Below, in pieces: positions 48,701-62,200 of a DNA stretch of 64,000 bases (within the stretch, counting starts at the first letter, position 1; each line of letters opens with the position of its first letter). A model generated the notes under the pieces. It was given only the letters and a program-made list of their open reading frames with translations. It was not told the DNA's origin and made no database searches. The DNA is taken from NCBI GenBank assembly GCA_022749755.1, contig CM040440.1, forward strand, positions 15,301,269 through 15,365,268. Direction: 5' to 3'. The translations under genes and the position numbers were made by a program. The stretch is from Azadirachta indica. Lineage: Eukaryota > Streptophyta > Magnoliopsida > Sapindales > Meliaceae.

Positions 48701-49309
48701 CTCAAGATTGCTGAGATAGGTCTTGTATTTATATGCTACCAACATAGGAGGAGGTAGAGATAGAAGAAAAACCTCATCAGAATGTTTCATTCAAAACATT
48801 CCTTCTGTTAGTGTAATATAAATGAAAAATAAATGAAAATGATATATGTTTTAACAAAAATTTCAGTCTAAATCTAAGACAAAATGAGTTCATACTGTTT
48901 TCATAATGAGATCACACATTATCATCCAAGATTTAAGAATAAATATTCTGACTTGATATGATAATACTAAACCAGCTCATCTCATCGCATTACCTCACAA
49001 AAGTCATAACACAAGGCTAAAAAACCCCAAAACTATCCCCCAACTTGAATTGCATGATAAAAACCATTCAAGGGGAGAGTATATGAAATCTGAAACAGCA
49101 GAATAGAAAGAAGTGTCTCTCAACACTCCTCCAGCACAAAATGGCACACCCCAAAAATACAAATATATTTTTTCTCAACCATTGGAAAGAGAACATTTTG
49201 AACCAGGAATTAGCAAAACCTCTTATCACTCTCAGATCAAGAAACCCAAGTGTAATCCTTTTGAATGATTTTGCCTGTTGTACAGAGGTCTCTCAAGGCC
49301 AGCCATGGT
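48701..49309. other. Convergent 3' region between TPR and G3BP-like genes
   Basis: It holds the TPR 3' UTR with AATAAA at 48828-48833 and the G3BP-like 3' UTR. No other gene is seen. Confidence 0.6.
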
Positions 49310-52300
49310 CTAACCACGCTGATAGAAACCATTGCCTCTCGGTCTGTTATAGTCGCCACCATCTTGGCTGCTTCCCCTGCCCAAACCACGACCACCAAAG
49401 CGCCCCCTTGGGGCCTCTGTTTGGTAACTGCCCCTGCCTCGTCCCCTTCCTGACCAAGGTAGCAGTGCATCATCAGAACCACAAGTAACACATGTTAGCC
49501 AGTCAAAGCATAATCATACACATAACTCCATTTCAATTATGCAAAGGGGCAAGAATTTTAAAAATCAAATCATAGCATGCACCACCAACGCAACAGAAGA
49601 ATCGGCAGTTGTAAATCTTTTATAAAGACATTAAAAAATTCCATCATGCCACCAACATATCAGAAAATCCAGAGAATCCATCAGGACCTGATGATGAGTT
49701 CATGTTCAAAGATTGTGGATGTATTATCACAACAATAAATAAAGATAATATTTGGCCTGTAAAAAATGATAGAAAGACAAAGCACATACTTCCTCCTCGA
49801 GAAGTACTGCTGCTGTTTGGTCTCCGCTCCTCAATGTAGACTTGCCTTCCAGCCAAGTGTATTGGAGATGCCTACAGAAAGAAGAAAACTAGTCAGCTGA
49901 ATAATAAATGCAGAATTCACCAATAACAATACAAATACATAAAAGAAATGACAGCCTACCATTTTAAAACATTAACCACAATAGATGAAATGTCATTTAC
50001 TTAAGGTTCACTGATGGCCTATAGAATATATCAATAACACAAAATGGATAATAACTTTTTTGACTGTCTTGCATAGGTATAAATGAAGAGCAAGGAAAGC
50101 AACAAATGTAAAACCAAGATCTAACCAGATAAAAGAAAAGATGGTTCACAAAGGGTTAAGCAACATGAATGGCACCCAACACATATTGAGTAGAAAACAA
50201 AAATAAAATTACTCATACAACAATCAAAATCAAACCTGGATAGCATTTTGAACACCAGAAATGTCTTCAAACTCAACAAAAGCATAGCAAACTCCAACAG
50301 CATCCTGTATGCAACAATTTTTAGTTAAGCTTCTTTCAGTGTCAGATACAGAAGCTATTTACAAGTGAACGAAAGAAAGTCACCTTGCGATTCCTAACAA
50401 AAATGCCATCAGGCTTGATTCTGCCAAAGTTCTTAAACTCCTGCTCAATTTCTGCAGCAGTAACAGTGGAGGGCAAGTTTCTCACATACACAGATTTCAC
50501 TTCACCTGAAAAGATGAATAATCAATAATCAGTATGGCTCTCCCAAGCAACAACATCAAACAGCCAAGCACATTTCAGTAACCTTACTCAAGTGCCAAAT
50601 AGATAAGTCAAGTTCTCAAAATTGGAAACAAGCAAAGCTCTAATAACCCAGTTATAGAAAGCAAAGGAAGTCTCATGAAAAAAGCATCACATCAAAATAC
50701 TACTTGATCCATGTTAAATAAACTCTGCATGTCATGCGTAGCACCCTTTGCACAAATCTCAGCTACAGGAATCAGATATTAGAATATACAGAACAATTAG
50801 AAGTTGGCTTCAAATCTCATGGAAAAGGAAAAAGGCATCAATGGCTTTCAGAAAAAGGATTAACAAGAAATTCAAATGTCCCCGCAAAATCAGTACCTAC
50901 CAGCATTCACTTTAGTGAGGACAACTGGCACAGCCAGCAAAGGAACAACAAATATTAAATTCTATTGTCGTAAGACTTACTATATAAACAACAGATGTTT
51001 AAAGGGAAAAAAAAAAAAAAACACCTAACCTTCATCAAGGGACAAACTTTCATCTGCTGCTTCAAACCCAGATTCAGGAACATATGATGAAACTCCAGAT
51101 TCAGGCACAAATGACGTTGCATAGTTAGACTGCTGGGTAGCAGTGGGCTGGGGTGTAGGATTCCAATCCGATGTAGCTGAAGCACTTTTGCTAAAGGATG
51201 GCTGAGTAGCAGCTGATGATGCATTCTGGTTCTTAGCTACTAGCAACTGCATGTTTTCACCGTATAGAACAACGAAAGTACTAAATTAGTAAATTCACAC
51301 CACTTAAACAAAGATGTTGAATGCCCCACCCGCCCAACTCCTATACACAGTTCTGGTTCATGTAATAAACTCTTACGGTACTCATATTTTGTTTTCCTTC
51401 CTTTCAAAGATGGTTATCCCCACCCCCCAATATCAATATTAATTTATGTACAAAACATGCTCTGATTCACATATTTTTCTTGCAAGCACAGAACTGTTTT
51501 GGTCATGGAGGCATGCAATTCATAATATTCATGCAACTGTAAACGCTGATTGAATTTTTTTTTAGAGACAAAAAGATACCTTAAATATTTTTGGATAACT
51601 ATATTAGCAGATTCAACATAAGAAAGCCAATCCGTATTAAAATCAAACTACACGGAATTGTCATTAGCAAACAGGAGAATTAGAGGTTGGTCAAAATGAC
51701 TACGCATACATTAAGCTGCTAGTTAGATGATGTAAAAGAAGCATATAGCAGTGTATGCATGCACAAACACCTGAGCATACATATATATAGAAAGAAAGAA
51801 GGCAAAGCAGTGCATACAATAGAAGCATAAGTTTTCTTCTGGGGCTCGCCCACAGGTTCTTCCACAGCAGAGACAGGTGGAGCCTGCACAGTATTCACAT
51901 CAGTTCGAAATGAAGCAGGAATTTCTTCTGCAGGAGTTTCCTCTGCCACAACTTCAGGTTCAGGTTCAGGTTCAGGTTCCTGTTCCTGTTCCTCCTCTTC
52001 CTGTTGCTCTGGGATACTGTATTTATCAACTGGATCATCTTCTATATGAACCGAGCTTACATACTCTCTGGCCTCTTCTTCCAAGCCATAATCAGAAGCC
52101 GTTAAACCTAATGAGTAAGAGGAGACACAATAATAAAAATAGGTGCATATAATAGGCAATGACAAAAGAATATTTATCTGAGATCAAATAGTGAGCCAAT
52201 AACATTTAATTAACCGATAATTAACAAAATATCAGTGATGGACCCAAGCCAGTAGCAGAATTGATGAAGCAAAGGACAGTTTGGTTCTTGATTCCATTCC

Positions 52301-53920
52301 TAGCAATAACTCATCCATGCACCAAATTCCCTTTTCCCAGATAAAAAAAAATAAAATAACCACCAAGGACACCAGACTTAGAAAAGAGATGAATTACTTG
52401 GTGGTACCATTGACTTAATATCAACATGCAATCAAAGCACTCCAGGTTAAGGAACTCATGATGTGACAATATAATGATCCTTGCTATTGCACAAGATATG
52501 AAGAGGTTTTATCATTAAGTAAGAAAAAGTCTGAACACATTCCATCAATTTTACTTGTTATTTGCAAAAACACAACAATGCACTCAACTCAATATGCATT
52601 TGTAATTGTTCTCAAATAAATTCGACAATTTTGTTAACTAAATTAATCAGCCTGATTGAAAGGTCATGGTCTAGAACTTAAACACCCTCCTGCTAACTAA
52701 AATAGGCATTTGTGATGTTGTTAAGTACCATATATATGTCTTAACACATCCTAAAACTTCTTGACTCCAGTTAAAAATTTTATTTCTTTTACCTGGTTGT
52801 TCAGGAAGAGGGCTAGAAGCACTTAGTTGAGCCTCAAATTGGTTTTCTGACAAAACTGGAGCTGGATGATGATAAATTGGTTCATCTTCCATGAACTGGA
52901 AAATATCATTAAGAACAAAGTAACCCTTCTCCTGAGGAGCAAGGAAAAAGGTCTGCACATATTTCCTTGTGCCACTGAATTCCTTAGTTTTGACAGAACC
53001 TGAAACCATCACCAATACGCCTCCATTCCAAGAAGCAAGTGAATTGATCGTCTTGATCTCAATGGCAGTGAAATTTAGCGACATGACAAGTGAATGAATT
53101 TCCTACAGATAAAAAGATAAAAGAAAGAATTATATGAAGGAAACTAATTAGAGGAGTAAAGTATACATTAAAATCAATGAGAGATACAAAATCTATAGCA
53201 TGGCCAGTTAAGATTTCAAGGAACAAGTAAAGTTATAATGCCTAATCAATAGCAGAAAGTCATTCGTGATATGTCAGAACCCCACCTTCCTTAAAATATG
53301 TCAACCCTAAACATCACAGCCAGTCAACAAGAGAAATAAAACAATTTTGTAAATGCACTTTGATTATCTAAAGTCGAAAATTAGGGACTAAAAGGAAGAA
53401 ACAGGGTGAGATTTACCAACTTAAAATGATAAAAATCTGAACATTTCACCGACCCCAGAAAAACTCTAAATTTTCTAACCAATGCCTCAATCAAATACAA
53501 AATTGACACCAAACAACATGTAGCCACGAAGAATGCACGTCAAGCTCTTTAAAGAACAAAATTAAAGAGCCAAAAAATAAACACTAGCAAGTTTATCATT
53601 AGTAAGCTACACTGTTATGACCAAGAAAAATGGAAGAAAAAAGATTTACCAGCATTGCAGAGGCAGAGTCGGTAGAATCACCATCAACCCGAATCATGGT
53701 GCTGGCATCTGAGTAAAATTGGTGCACTCGATCAGGCTGCTGCTGCAGTACCTGATAGTATTGCCCCACAAAGTACGAGCCAACCTGACGCATCTCTCAC
53801 TGTCAGTCATTAACACCAAAAGTACAAACTTGTACCAATATGTCGACATAAAGAGGGAAAAAAAATGATATTCGATGGTTATAAGGTCACCTGCATAGGT
53901 CCTGGATAGGAAGCGGCCAT
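49310..53920 (-). CDS. G3BP-like stress-granule protein: NTF2 domain, RRM and RGG tail
   Basis: Nine exons on the minus strand (53920-53891, 53784-53650, 53102-52793, 52107-51818, 51246-51030, 50505-50384, 50304-50236, 49871-49790, 49449-49310) join in phase to 464 residues. The NTF2-like domain spans about 10-130 (VGSYFVGQYYQVLQQQPDRVHQFY to FVLNDIFQFMED). A disordered acidic linker with an EP repeat follows. The RRM spans about 329-400, with RNP2 VYVRNL and RNP1-like CYAFVEFE. The tail is rich in RG and RGG. This order defines plant G3BP homologues, RNA-binding proteins that join stress granules and bind partners through the NTF2 pocket. All splice sites are GT-AG. Nothing is broken. Which of the several plant G3BP paralogs this represents is not clear. 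Confidence 0.95.
51953..51996 (-). repeat. In-frame hexamer repeat coding for Glu-Pro/Glu-Gln in the G3BP-like linker
   Basis: Tandem GAACCT and GAACAG units code for a run of EP and EQ pairs. It is an in-frame minisatellite within the disordered linker. Confidence 0.85.
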
Positions 53921-55778
53921 TATTGCTTATAGCTCAGAGCAAAAGCATGCAGTGAAAAAAGATCCGACAGAAACCCCTGTTAAACCCTTGTGAAGCTGTG
54001 ATCGGTCACAGATCCACACAAAAATTAAAAGTAAAAACCCTAATATCAAAACCAACGTCTATCGACAAAAAACCGATATTCTCGGCTTCTGGATAATGCT
54101 TCTTTTATGCGGGTTTATTTCTTCAAGTAATCAATAATAACTAAGGAAGTAAGAATATCTGGAGATTCCACAGAGAAAGAACCAGAAACAAAGACAGACA
54201 GAAAGACAGACTGCCGTTAGAACCAGAGAGTGTTTAAGGTGGAGCGAGTGAAAGATAATGGATTTGAAGACTCAGAGACGAGAAGAAGAGCCTGGGATAT
54301 GGATCTGTAGGGTAAGAGTCTGCGAGAAAGACCAGATAGAGGGAGAGCGCTTTGTATACTCCTCAGGTTTTTTTTTTGTTTGGGTTTTCTGATTGGGTAA
54401 TAATAGAATAATAGTATGAAAATTAAAAAGGAAACTTAAGATGGACGGCTGGGATTTATGGTTTTTGCTGAATTTATGCGATCTGGTCAAACGGGTGTCT
54501 TCGCAAGTCAATGTTAAGAATCGAAGGGTCATTTTCATTCTCTTAAAAAAAAAAAAATTTTATGAATTTATGACAATATTCTAGAAAAAGAATCTAATTG
54601 AATTTGATTCTCTGATTTGGCGATGTCAGTAACTCAGACATACTGCTCTCCCTCTCTGTGTAACACAACTGAAGAAGGAGATACTTCTCCCCAGAAGAAA
54701 GAACTGAAATGACCTTAACCCGGTGCACCTATCCGAATTTCGAAAGCCAGCCCACGTGTACCCAATTTAGGCACTTTTCGCTTCCAAGTAACTAAATGCA
54801 TCTAAATATGGTAATTTTTAATAAACATATCTTATTCTGACTATTTACCTTCAGCTCTCACTGACTATCCATTCTATTACTGGGTTCTTATTTGCTACAA
54901 AGTTTGGACAAACTTGCAGTATTACTTGGAGAACGAAAAACTCCACGTCAGTATTTAAATAAAATTTAAACAAAAAAGAAAAAAGATACGAACAATACAA
55001 TTAAGAGATTAGTAGTTTATAGGATATATAGCAAGCTTTATTGTTCTTTATTAACGTACAAGTTTGATTCATCTGGGCATTAGCTCTGTCGATTCTGCCA
55101 ATTGGAAACGACGGTATAGTACAATCGTCACCACAAGAATTGTGGAATAGCGTACAGTCGAACATCACTGGAATGAGTACTTGCTCTGCAAGAGATATGA
55201 AATCATATATAAAGTAATCTTTAGCTGACCAACACTAATAATCAATAAATAGGCCTTCTGAACTTAACCTATATAACAAAGTCCAAAATAAGGACTTGAG
55301 AATTTGTTGACAGTGGTGACGTAGTTTTCGTGGCATAATCTAATATGAACTATATGTAACTTGACGCGGAGACATAACGCTCTTAAATTGATAGCCGGCC
55401 AGTTAACACTCGTCAGAGTCTATGTTTTTGTACCCAAAAAATGATATTAACACCTGAAAAACAAACCAATTTCACTGAACGTATCTTTTGCAGAAGCCGT
55501 GAATCTAAACTACATCAAGATTTATCCATGATGAGTTAATGATTACAATTTTCTCAAAATTACTAGTAGAAATAAATGAAGTTTTTTTTTACCTAAAATA
55601 CACTTCACCACTGTCACAACTTCCTCCCTTCCCTGGTCTACTTTGGTTATATCCTCCTATGTTTTAAAAATCAAAGTTACATGTCAAGTCAGCCAACAGA
55701 ACATGGGAAAAAAAAAAACTAATTTTTTTAAAAAATGACTTCAGGCAGTGAAGGGTATGGTACAAATCTAACTAGCTC
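53921..55778. other. G3BP-like promoter and PRP39 3' region
   Basis: The first 400 bases are the leader and promoter of the G3BP-like gene. The rest is AT-rich and includes the PRP39 3' UTR. The 88-codon frame at 54272-54538 is not supported. Confidence 0.5.
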
Positions 55779-58700
55779 TCAGTAATAACTTCCGTAATAG
55801 GCCTGCGGGACTGCCGCTGCAGGTTGCTGAGCCGGGGGTACTGCTGCTGCCGCTACTGCTGTTGGTTGCGCATAACTTTGTTGGGGAAAGGCCTGCCAAA
55901 ATTACAACCAAACTATTTTTAGAGCTAAGTAAAGGATGCCAGAAAATGACAAACATTTTGACATTTCAATGCATCCTCACCCCGTTGGTTGAGAGGTAAA
56001 AAGAAAACACTTGCTCCATGCATATAAATGCACCTAAACTCCATTGCATTTGGCTCTATCATCATAATTGAACACATTTCTAATATTATAGCCAGTTTAA
56101 CACATTGTTTAAAGTCATTCCCCTGGTAGTTGTTACCTTATATGGTCAACTGACTTGGACAGCAATGCTATTTGGCAATTACTTTTACTACAAGGTACTT
56201 CTTTGAAAATAACCAAACAATGCTATTTGGCATCAGGAGGACTGAATTTAATGCAAGTCTATAAAAAATATTTGGAAACATGACAGTCATTGGATCCTTG
56301 AAGAAAACAACAGAAGAACAAATGAAATGGAACCAGAACTTCCAAAAATATAAGAAATAAAAGAAAAAAAACCAACTATTTTGAAGCTTAAAAATATCTT
56401 TAAAAAGAAAGCATGCTTTTAAGACTTGCATACTTCAATACCCTGGTCACTCATTCACTAATGCTCAAATATACATCCTTAAAAAGTACAAAGCAACCCA
56501 AACAAAAAAGGGAGCATCATTATATACATTGAACTATAAGATTTTTTGCTGTTAGAATATTTGGTACCTGGACAGGATATGTAGAAGGATAAGCACCGTA
56601 AGCAGTAGTTTGTGGCACTGATGCTTGTGGAGCAGGATAACTGCTGCCATAACCAGTATATGCACCATATGCAGCCTTTAACAATGGGGGAAAAAAAAAT
56701 ATTATCAACAGACTAACCGCAATAGCATAGGCATGATTGAAATGTAGAAAATAGCATATCCACAGGTGAAGAAAAAGCCTAGCCTGAGACCTAAAATAAT
56801 ACTACTTTGAGAAAGTAGTTACTACCATGAGCCATAGACCGTCATTATTTTTGTATTTAATTAACTTCTAAATTTGGCTAAATTTAAGTGCTAAAGTTTC
56901 CATCAGAGACAAACCCCAAAAGTAAAAGGATGCCTACTAAAATCATATGTCAAAAGCAAAATAAAAATCTAATCGTGCAGCCACGGCTAGTCCACAGATG
57001 ATTCTTTTCTCCAAGCATGAGAATAAAGCATCACATAATGAATAAGGTCACTGGAAGATGATATCTAATAATCACAGCAGGAAACATATACAATACAGCA
57101 AAGAAGAGCATCACATGAAATACAGATAGATCACTACGACACATTACAGCACCTGTAAAATCCTTGAACACTTGCCAATAAAGAGGGAATTGATGTCTTA
57201 CACACTATGAAATTCTCAGTTAAAGAGTCAAAAGAGTCAAGTTTACAGTTCACACAACAGCCCGGCTTGTATGGTAAAGTTATGCACCACAAAAATTTTA
57301 TCCATTCTGAAAATGGCTAATTAAAGGAAACAAGTTCCAAAGTACAAGCTACTTCAAAGTGCAGCACACTGAGAATAAACTTTAAGGTAAGAAACCTATC
57401 TAGAAGTGCAACGCTTAAAAATGGCATGGTTACAACAAAGTAAGGTTAAAAAAGCCCTTTTCTGCTAGCCCAGAACAAACCATTAATGACAAAACATCGA
57501 ACAGTATAAATTCATGATAGTCCAGTCCAGAAAGGGAAATCTACCTGTTGACCATAGCCAGGGTATTGTTGTGTCTGTACCTGTGCCTGGGTGGTTGGTG
57601 GCCAAGGTTGGGGCTGTACACCATAGCCAGCACCCCAAGGGTTTTGTGCATTTGGATAAGCACCCATCACAGATTGTGCAGGTGAAGGAGCACCAGAATA
57701 AGATTTGGCCATCTTCGCCCTCTCTGAAGCTAAAAAATCCTCTGCATGACGTTTTTTTAATTCTGATGAGCTCCTATGAGGTAAGAAAAGTTTGGCATGC
57801 CTATCTTCAGCCTTCTTGATAGACCGTGCATCTCCAAAGAGACCCAAGAACTGCAAATTATAGTTAAGCATATGAGACTTCAAAATATATGTTTTCTTTA
57901 ACAAATTGAAGGTGTAATTGTCATTGTCTCCAAGACCTCTGTTCTGTTTTTCAAATTCAGAAACATATAAAAAGAGCATGCATTAGCATATTGAGAAAGC
58001 AGTATCTTAGAAAAACAAATATCATTCCAAAATCGATCATTAAATTAAAAAATAACTTGAAAATATTTCCTGTGCTTTTCAAAACAGAATTAAAAGAACA
58101 CACAAACAAATAGTTTATTATCCCAAAAAGTCTTGAAGATACAAGCAACAAATATTTGAGAGTTTTGTTCTTAGGAAATCAATGTTACAACATAAATTTT
58201 AATCTTAAAAATCCGAAATCAAATTTCTTGCTTTTGTTACAGAATAATTTTTCAAAAACATCTATGTAAAATCATTACCACATGAGCAATAAGGATTCAT
58301 GGATCTCAAATTCAAAAAATTATCTTTCTTTTATCCTTTGGGAAAATTATCACTTCCAAGTAATACTAACTGTTCAACTTCAAAAAATACATAAATGCAC
58401 AGCTATTAAATTTAAACAACTATCACATTAGTATAAGCATCAAAATCTGTACGGTCAAACAATTTGTGGAAAACTGAATATCAACTAAACAGAACGGAAG
58501 ATGATCTATACCTACAAATCATTATCCTATCATTAATGTATCTAGCTTCCAAAAGACTAAAGTTAATCCGAACTGCACAATTGATTACCTCTAGAAAAAT
58601 GCAAGACAACTCTTCCCTCTCAGCAGCACTTGCAGTATTCGAGCTATCTGAATTTGACACAAGGAACTTATCAACCAATGACTCCAGATAATCAATTTGT

Positions 58701-59165
58701 CTTGGCCGAGGCTGAATAGACTCAAAATGTATCAAGGCCTGAATAATGAACACAAAACCATGATATTAGCTATAAGAAGGGCATTGTTGAAAAAAAAATA
58801 CGAAAGAGGATATGAAATGTGTATGTGTGAGACAGACACAGACACAGAAACAAACACTCGGTAAAAGGCAGGGAGCAAACCTCTAGAAGTGGCTTCGACA
58901 GTTGAACATGGTCAAGTGATTCAACAAGAATTTGCCGAGCTTTCTCTGCATTTCCAGAAACCTAAAGAACAAGAGAAATGTGATGGTAGATTTGTTAAAA
59001 AGCATAAATTAGTACTACAACCATCAGCTTGAATTTCAAGAATAAAAATGATATTAGTTTTGTTTGAGTTGCGTGCTGAAAAAAAAAAAAGCAACAATAA
59101 TTGTATTAACTTTATCAAGCATATAAGAATTTTTCCTAGGAAATAAATGTTAAAAGACATCCCCC

Positions 59166-59207
<42 letters not shown>

Positions 59208-62200
59208 CTGACCTATTCTTCAAACTTACGCCTATCTGATCATGGTTAACTTTACACTCACTAGTAATTACTTTACAGCTTATCAAAATAGACCCATTTG
59301 GTTTCCAAACAATTTTTTAAGGCATGAAAACATTTTCATAATGGAATAGTTAGCAGAATTTAATATGTTTACCATAAAATAGTTATAACAGTCTACTTTG
59401 CAACAGTACAGCCTAAAAGATATATGGATAATTCAAGGAAATTACAGCAAAGACAGCTAGCGCAATCATCAACTAGCAACAAGACTCCTACTGAGCAGTC
59501 ATTTATATATCCATGGCATGAATTTCCAAGTGGTGAAGCAAACAAATCGAAGAAGTAAATAATACAATACAATTACACAATCATGCTAGTCTGTGCCAAA
59601 ATAGCAGCTAGATTTTCCTGATAGGACCTAAACAAGCAATACTGAGAATAAGACAAAAAATAAAACCCAACAGATAAGCAGGATTGACCATTTGACTTAG
59701 CATTCATGGATTCCAGGACAGCCAAAAGAACACCTATTGGGAAAATAAAGGGTTTATGCTTGGCAAGTAGGTAGGATCAAGATGATCACTAGTTTCCATA
59801 ATCTAATCCCTGATACAAAAATTCAAAATGTGTCTTCATATTTAAACAGGCACAAATACATATAATCTAAACGTCTGGTCCAATTAACCCAATTAATGAT
59901 TTCATATTGCATGGGTACAAGGAGATATAACAATTATTAAACCATAAGCTAGGCCAACAATTTAACAAGAATATCAAATAAGCACGAAAGTAAAAATTGG
60001 CATACCAGATACAAAAATCGAGAGTACTGAGCATACAACATTGGTAATGTTTGTGAATGCTCTTTCCCTTTTTCAATGGCAATGGCCTGTTCATATAACG
60101 AAAAGGCATCTTCAAGATTACCCTGCAAAAACAAGAGAAACAATCAAATAAAACATAAATATCTTCTTTGAAACTGAAAATGCTCAATAACTAGCTTGTG
60201 CAAAACCTACCAGACGACGTTCCATGTTTGCATGTTTAATAATTGCTTCAAGAAAACCTGGAGAAATTTCTGTGTGTACAAGTTGATAAGCAGCTCGAGC
60301 ACCATCTATATCCCCACTCTGCTCTTTGAGTCGGGCAGCAAATAGATGAATCTCTGGCAGTCTCTGTCGAAATTTTGATTACAAAAAGATTAGTACATTG
60401 CAAATGGAGGACAAAAAACTATAAGATAGAACTGCTATGTTGCAAGCCTAAGTATCAACCTTCAGATCTCTCATGCAAGTTGTGCTCCCAAATATACTTC
60501 AACTGTCATTAATATCTATAGTTCAAAGAATTATATAGACGAGCCCCACGCAGAGCAAGCATAGATATTTTAAATGCAAGAGCAAAAATTTTCAATGATC
60601 AGAAGGATACAAAAAAATGAAAATATCACCCCCATTAAAAAGATAGAAAATATAGCAAGGCAGTAGGGGTGCACTAACACATGCTTTCATGGTCATGCAA
60701 ATAATACAAGGCCAAGCACATTACAAGATACTATAGTCAGATGCATGTTCAATACCTTTACAAAGACTTGAGTTGCACGAGCTAGTGCATTATCTGCAAG
60801 ATCCATACTTCCACTGGCTTCCATGCACAAAACATATCGTATCCAATACTCAGGATAATTGGCACATGCTATCAAACATCTTTCATATAGCTTGACCACC
60901 TAGTTCACAATGAAACACATCACAGATTAAAAGGTATTATAATCTGACAATACATGACCAAAGAGACAACATAAAAAGCACAAAAGAGATATGCATAAGA
61001 AATACTCCATTAGTGGAAAAGAGAGGCCCCTCATATACGAAAGGAGGGACCCTCCTTGCTTGACAGATAGATGGTTAGGAAGACAAGAACACACCTGCAT
61101 GCATAACATGGGAACTTTAAAAAGAATAAAATATACTATACAACACATCACGAACCTAAAATGTCCACGGACAAATGAGGGTTTGAAGTACTTAGCCTTA
61201 AAGTAACCAAATCGAAGGCCCAGGCTTTAGTCTCAGTTCAATTTCCCGTTTAAAAAGTTGCTTCACCAACGATTTAGCCAATAAAGCATATGATGCAGCA
61301 GATATTACTTAACTGTAAGTCAACTTATAATCAAGAGACAACTAAAAGCTACAAACCAGAGATTCTCAAAGATGGACTGCAAACAAACCCAAATACCTTG
61401 TTTAAGTCACCCTCTCTTTCCATAAAATCCAGATAGTTGTGCCAATTCTCAAGCTCGGCAACACTTAGCGGCTTGACATGAAAATAGGGCCTCCTGATAG
61501 CTGTTTCAAAACCAATGATCTTACAATCGAACTCTTTAGCTTTCTTATACATATCTTCTCTAATGGCAATATACTTCTCCAACTCCTCTGCTTCTGAGCC
61601 AGCACTTACAGGTTTAGAAGATTGTTCAGCACCATCATGCTGACCCTCTTCCTCATTCACTTTCACTTCACCACTAGCCTCTGAAGGTGCAGCAGCAGCA
61701 GTGGCATGAGCTACTTCCTCAGCACTCCTTAATTCTGATAAAGGTCGACTCACAGCAAACTCCTTGAAACTGTAAAATTGCACCACTTGCTATATTAAAT
61801 ACGTATAATGCAATTAACCAAAAGTGCACTGCAAAATTGCAACACTTAGCTCATATTCAAGAACATGAATAAGAAACACAACAAGGAACACTCAAAAGTT
61901 AAACAGCAAACTCCAATCCAATACAATTCTTTCTGTGCATCACTATGAATCCAGTAATCCACTTAAAGAGCAGGCAGTAAAAAGTTCCATGGTGAAGTTA
62001 TGCTTCCCAGCCATTTGATTATCATATTCCCAGAGCTAAACCTAATTATTTGTCGCATTAAATCCACACCATAACATCAAAACCTAATGTATAACTCTAC
62101 AATATCACACAACGAAGAAACCCCATGCTGCACTCATACATCCCAAAGCTATTTTCTTACTGCAAGGACAAACACTGTTGTGAAGCATGCATGTACATTT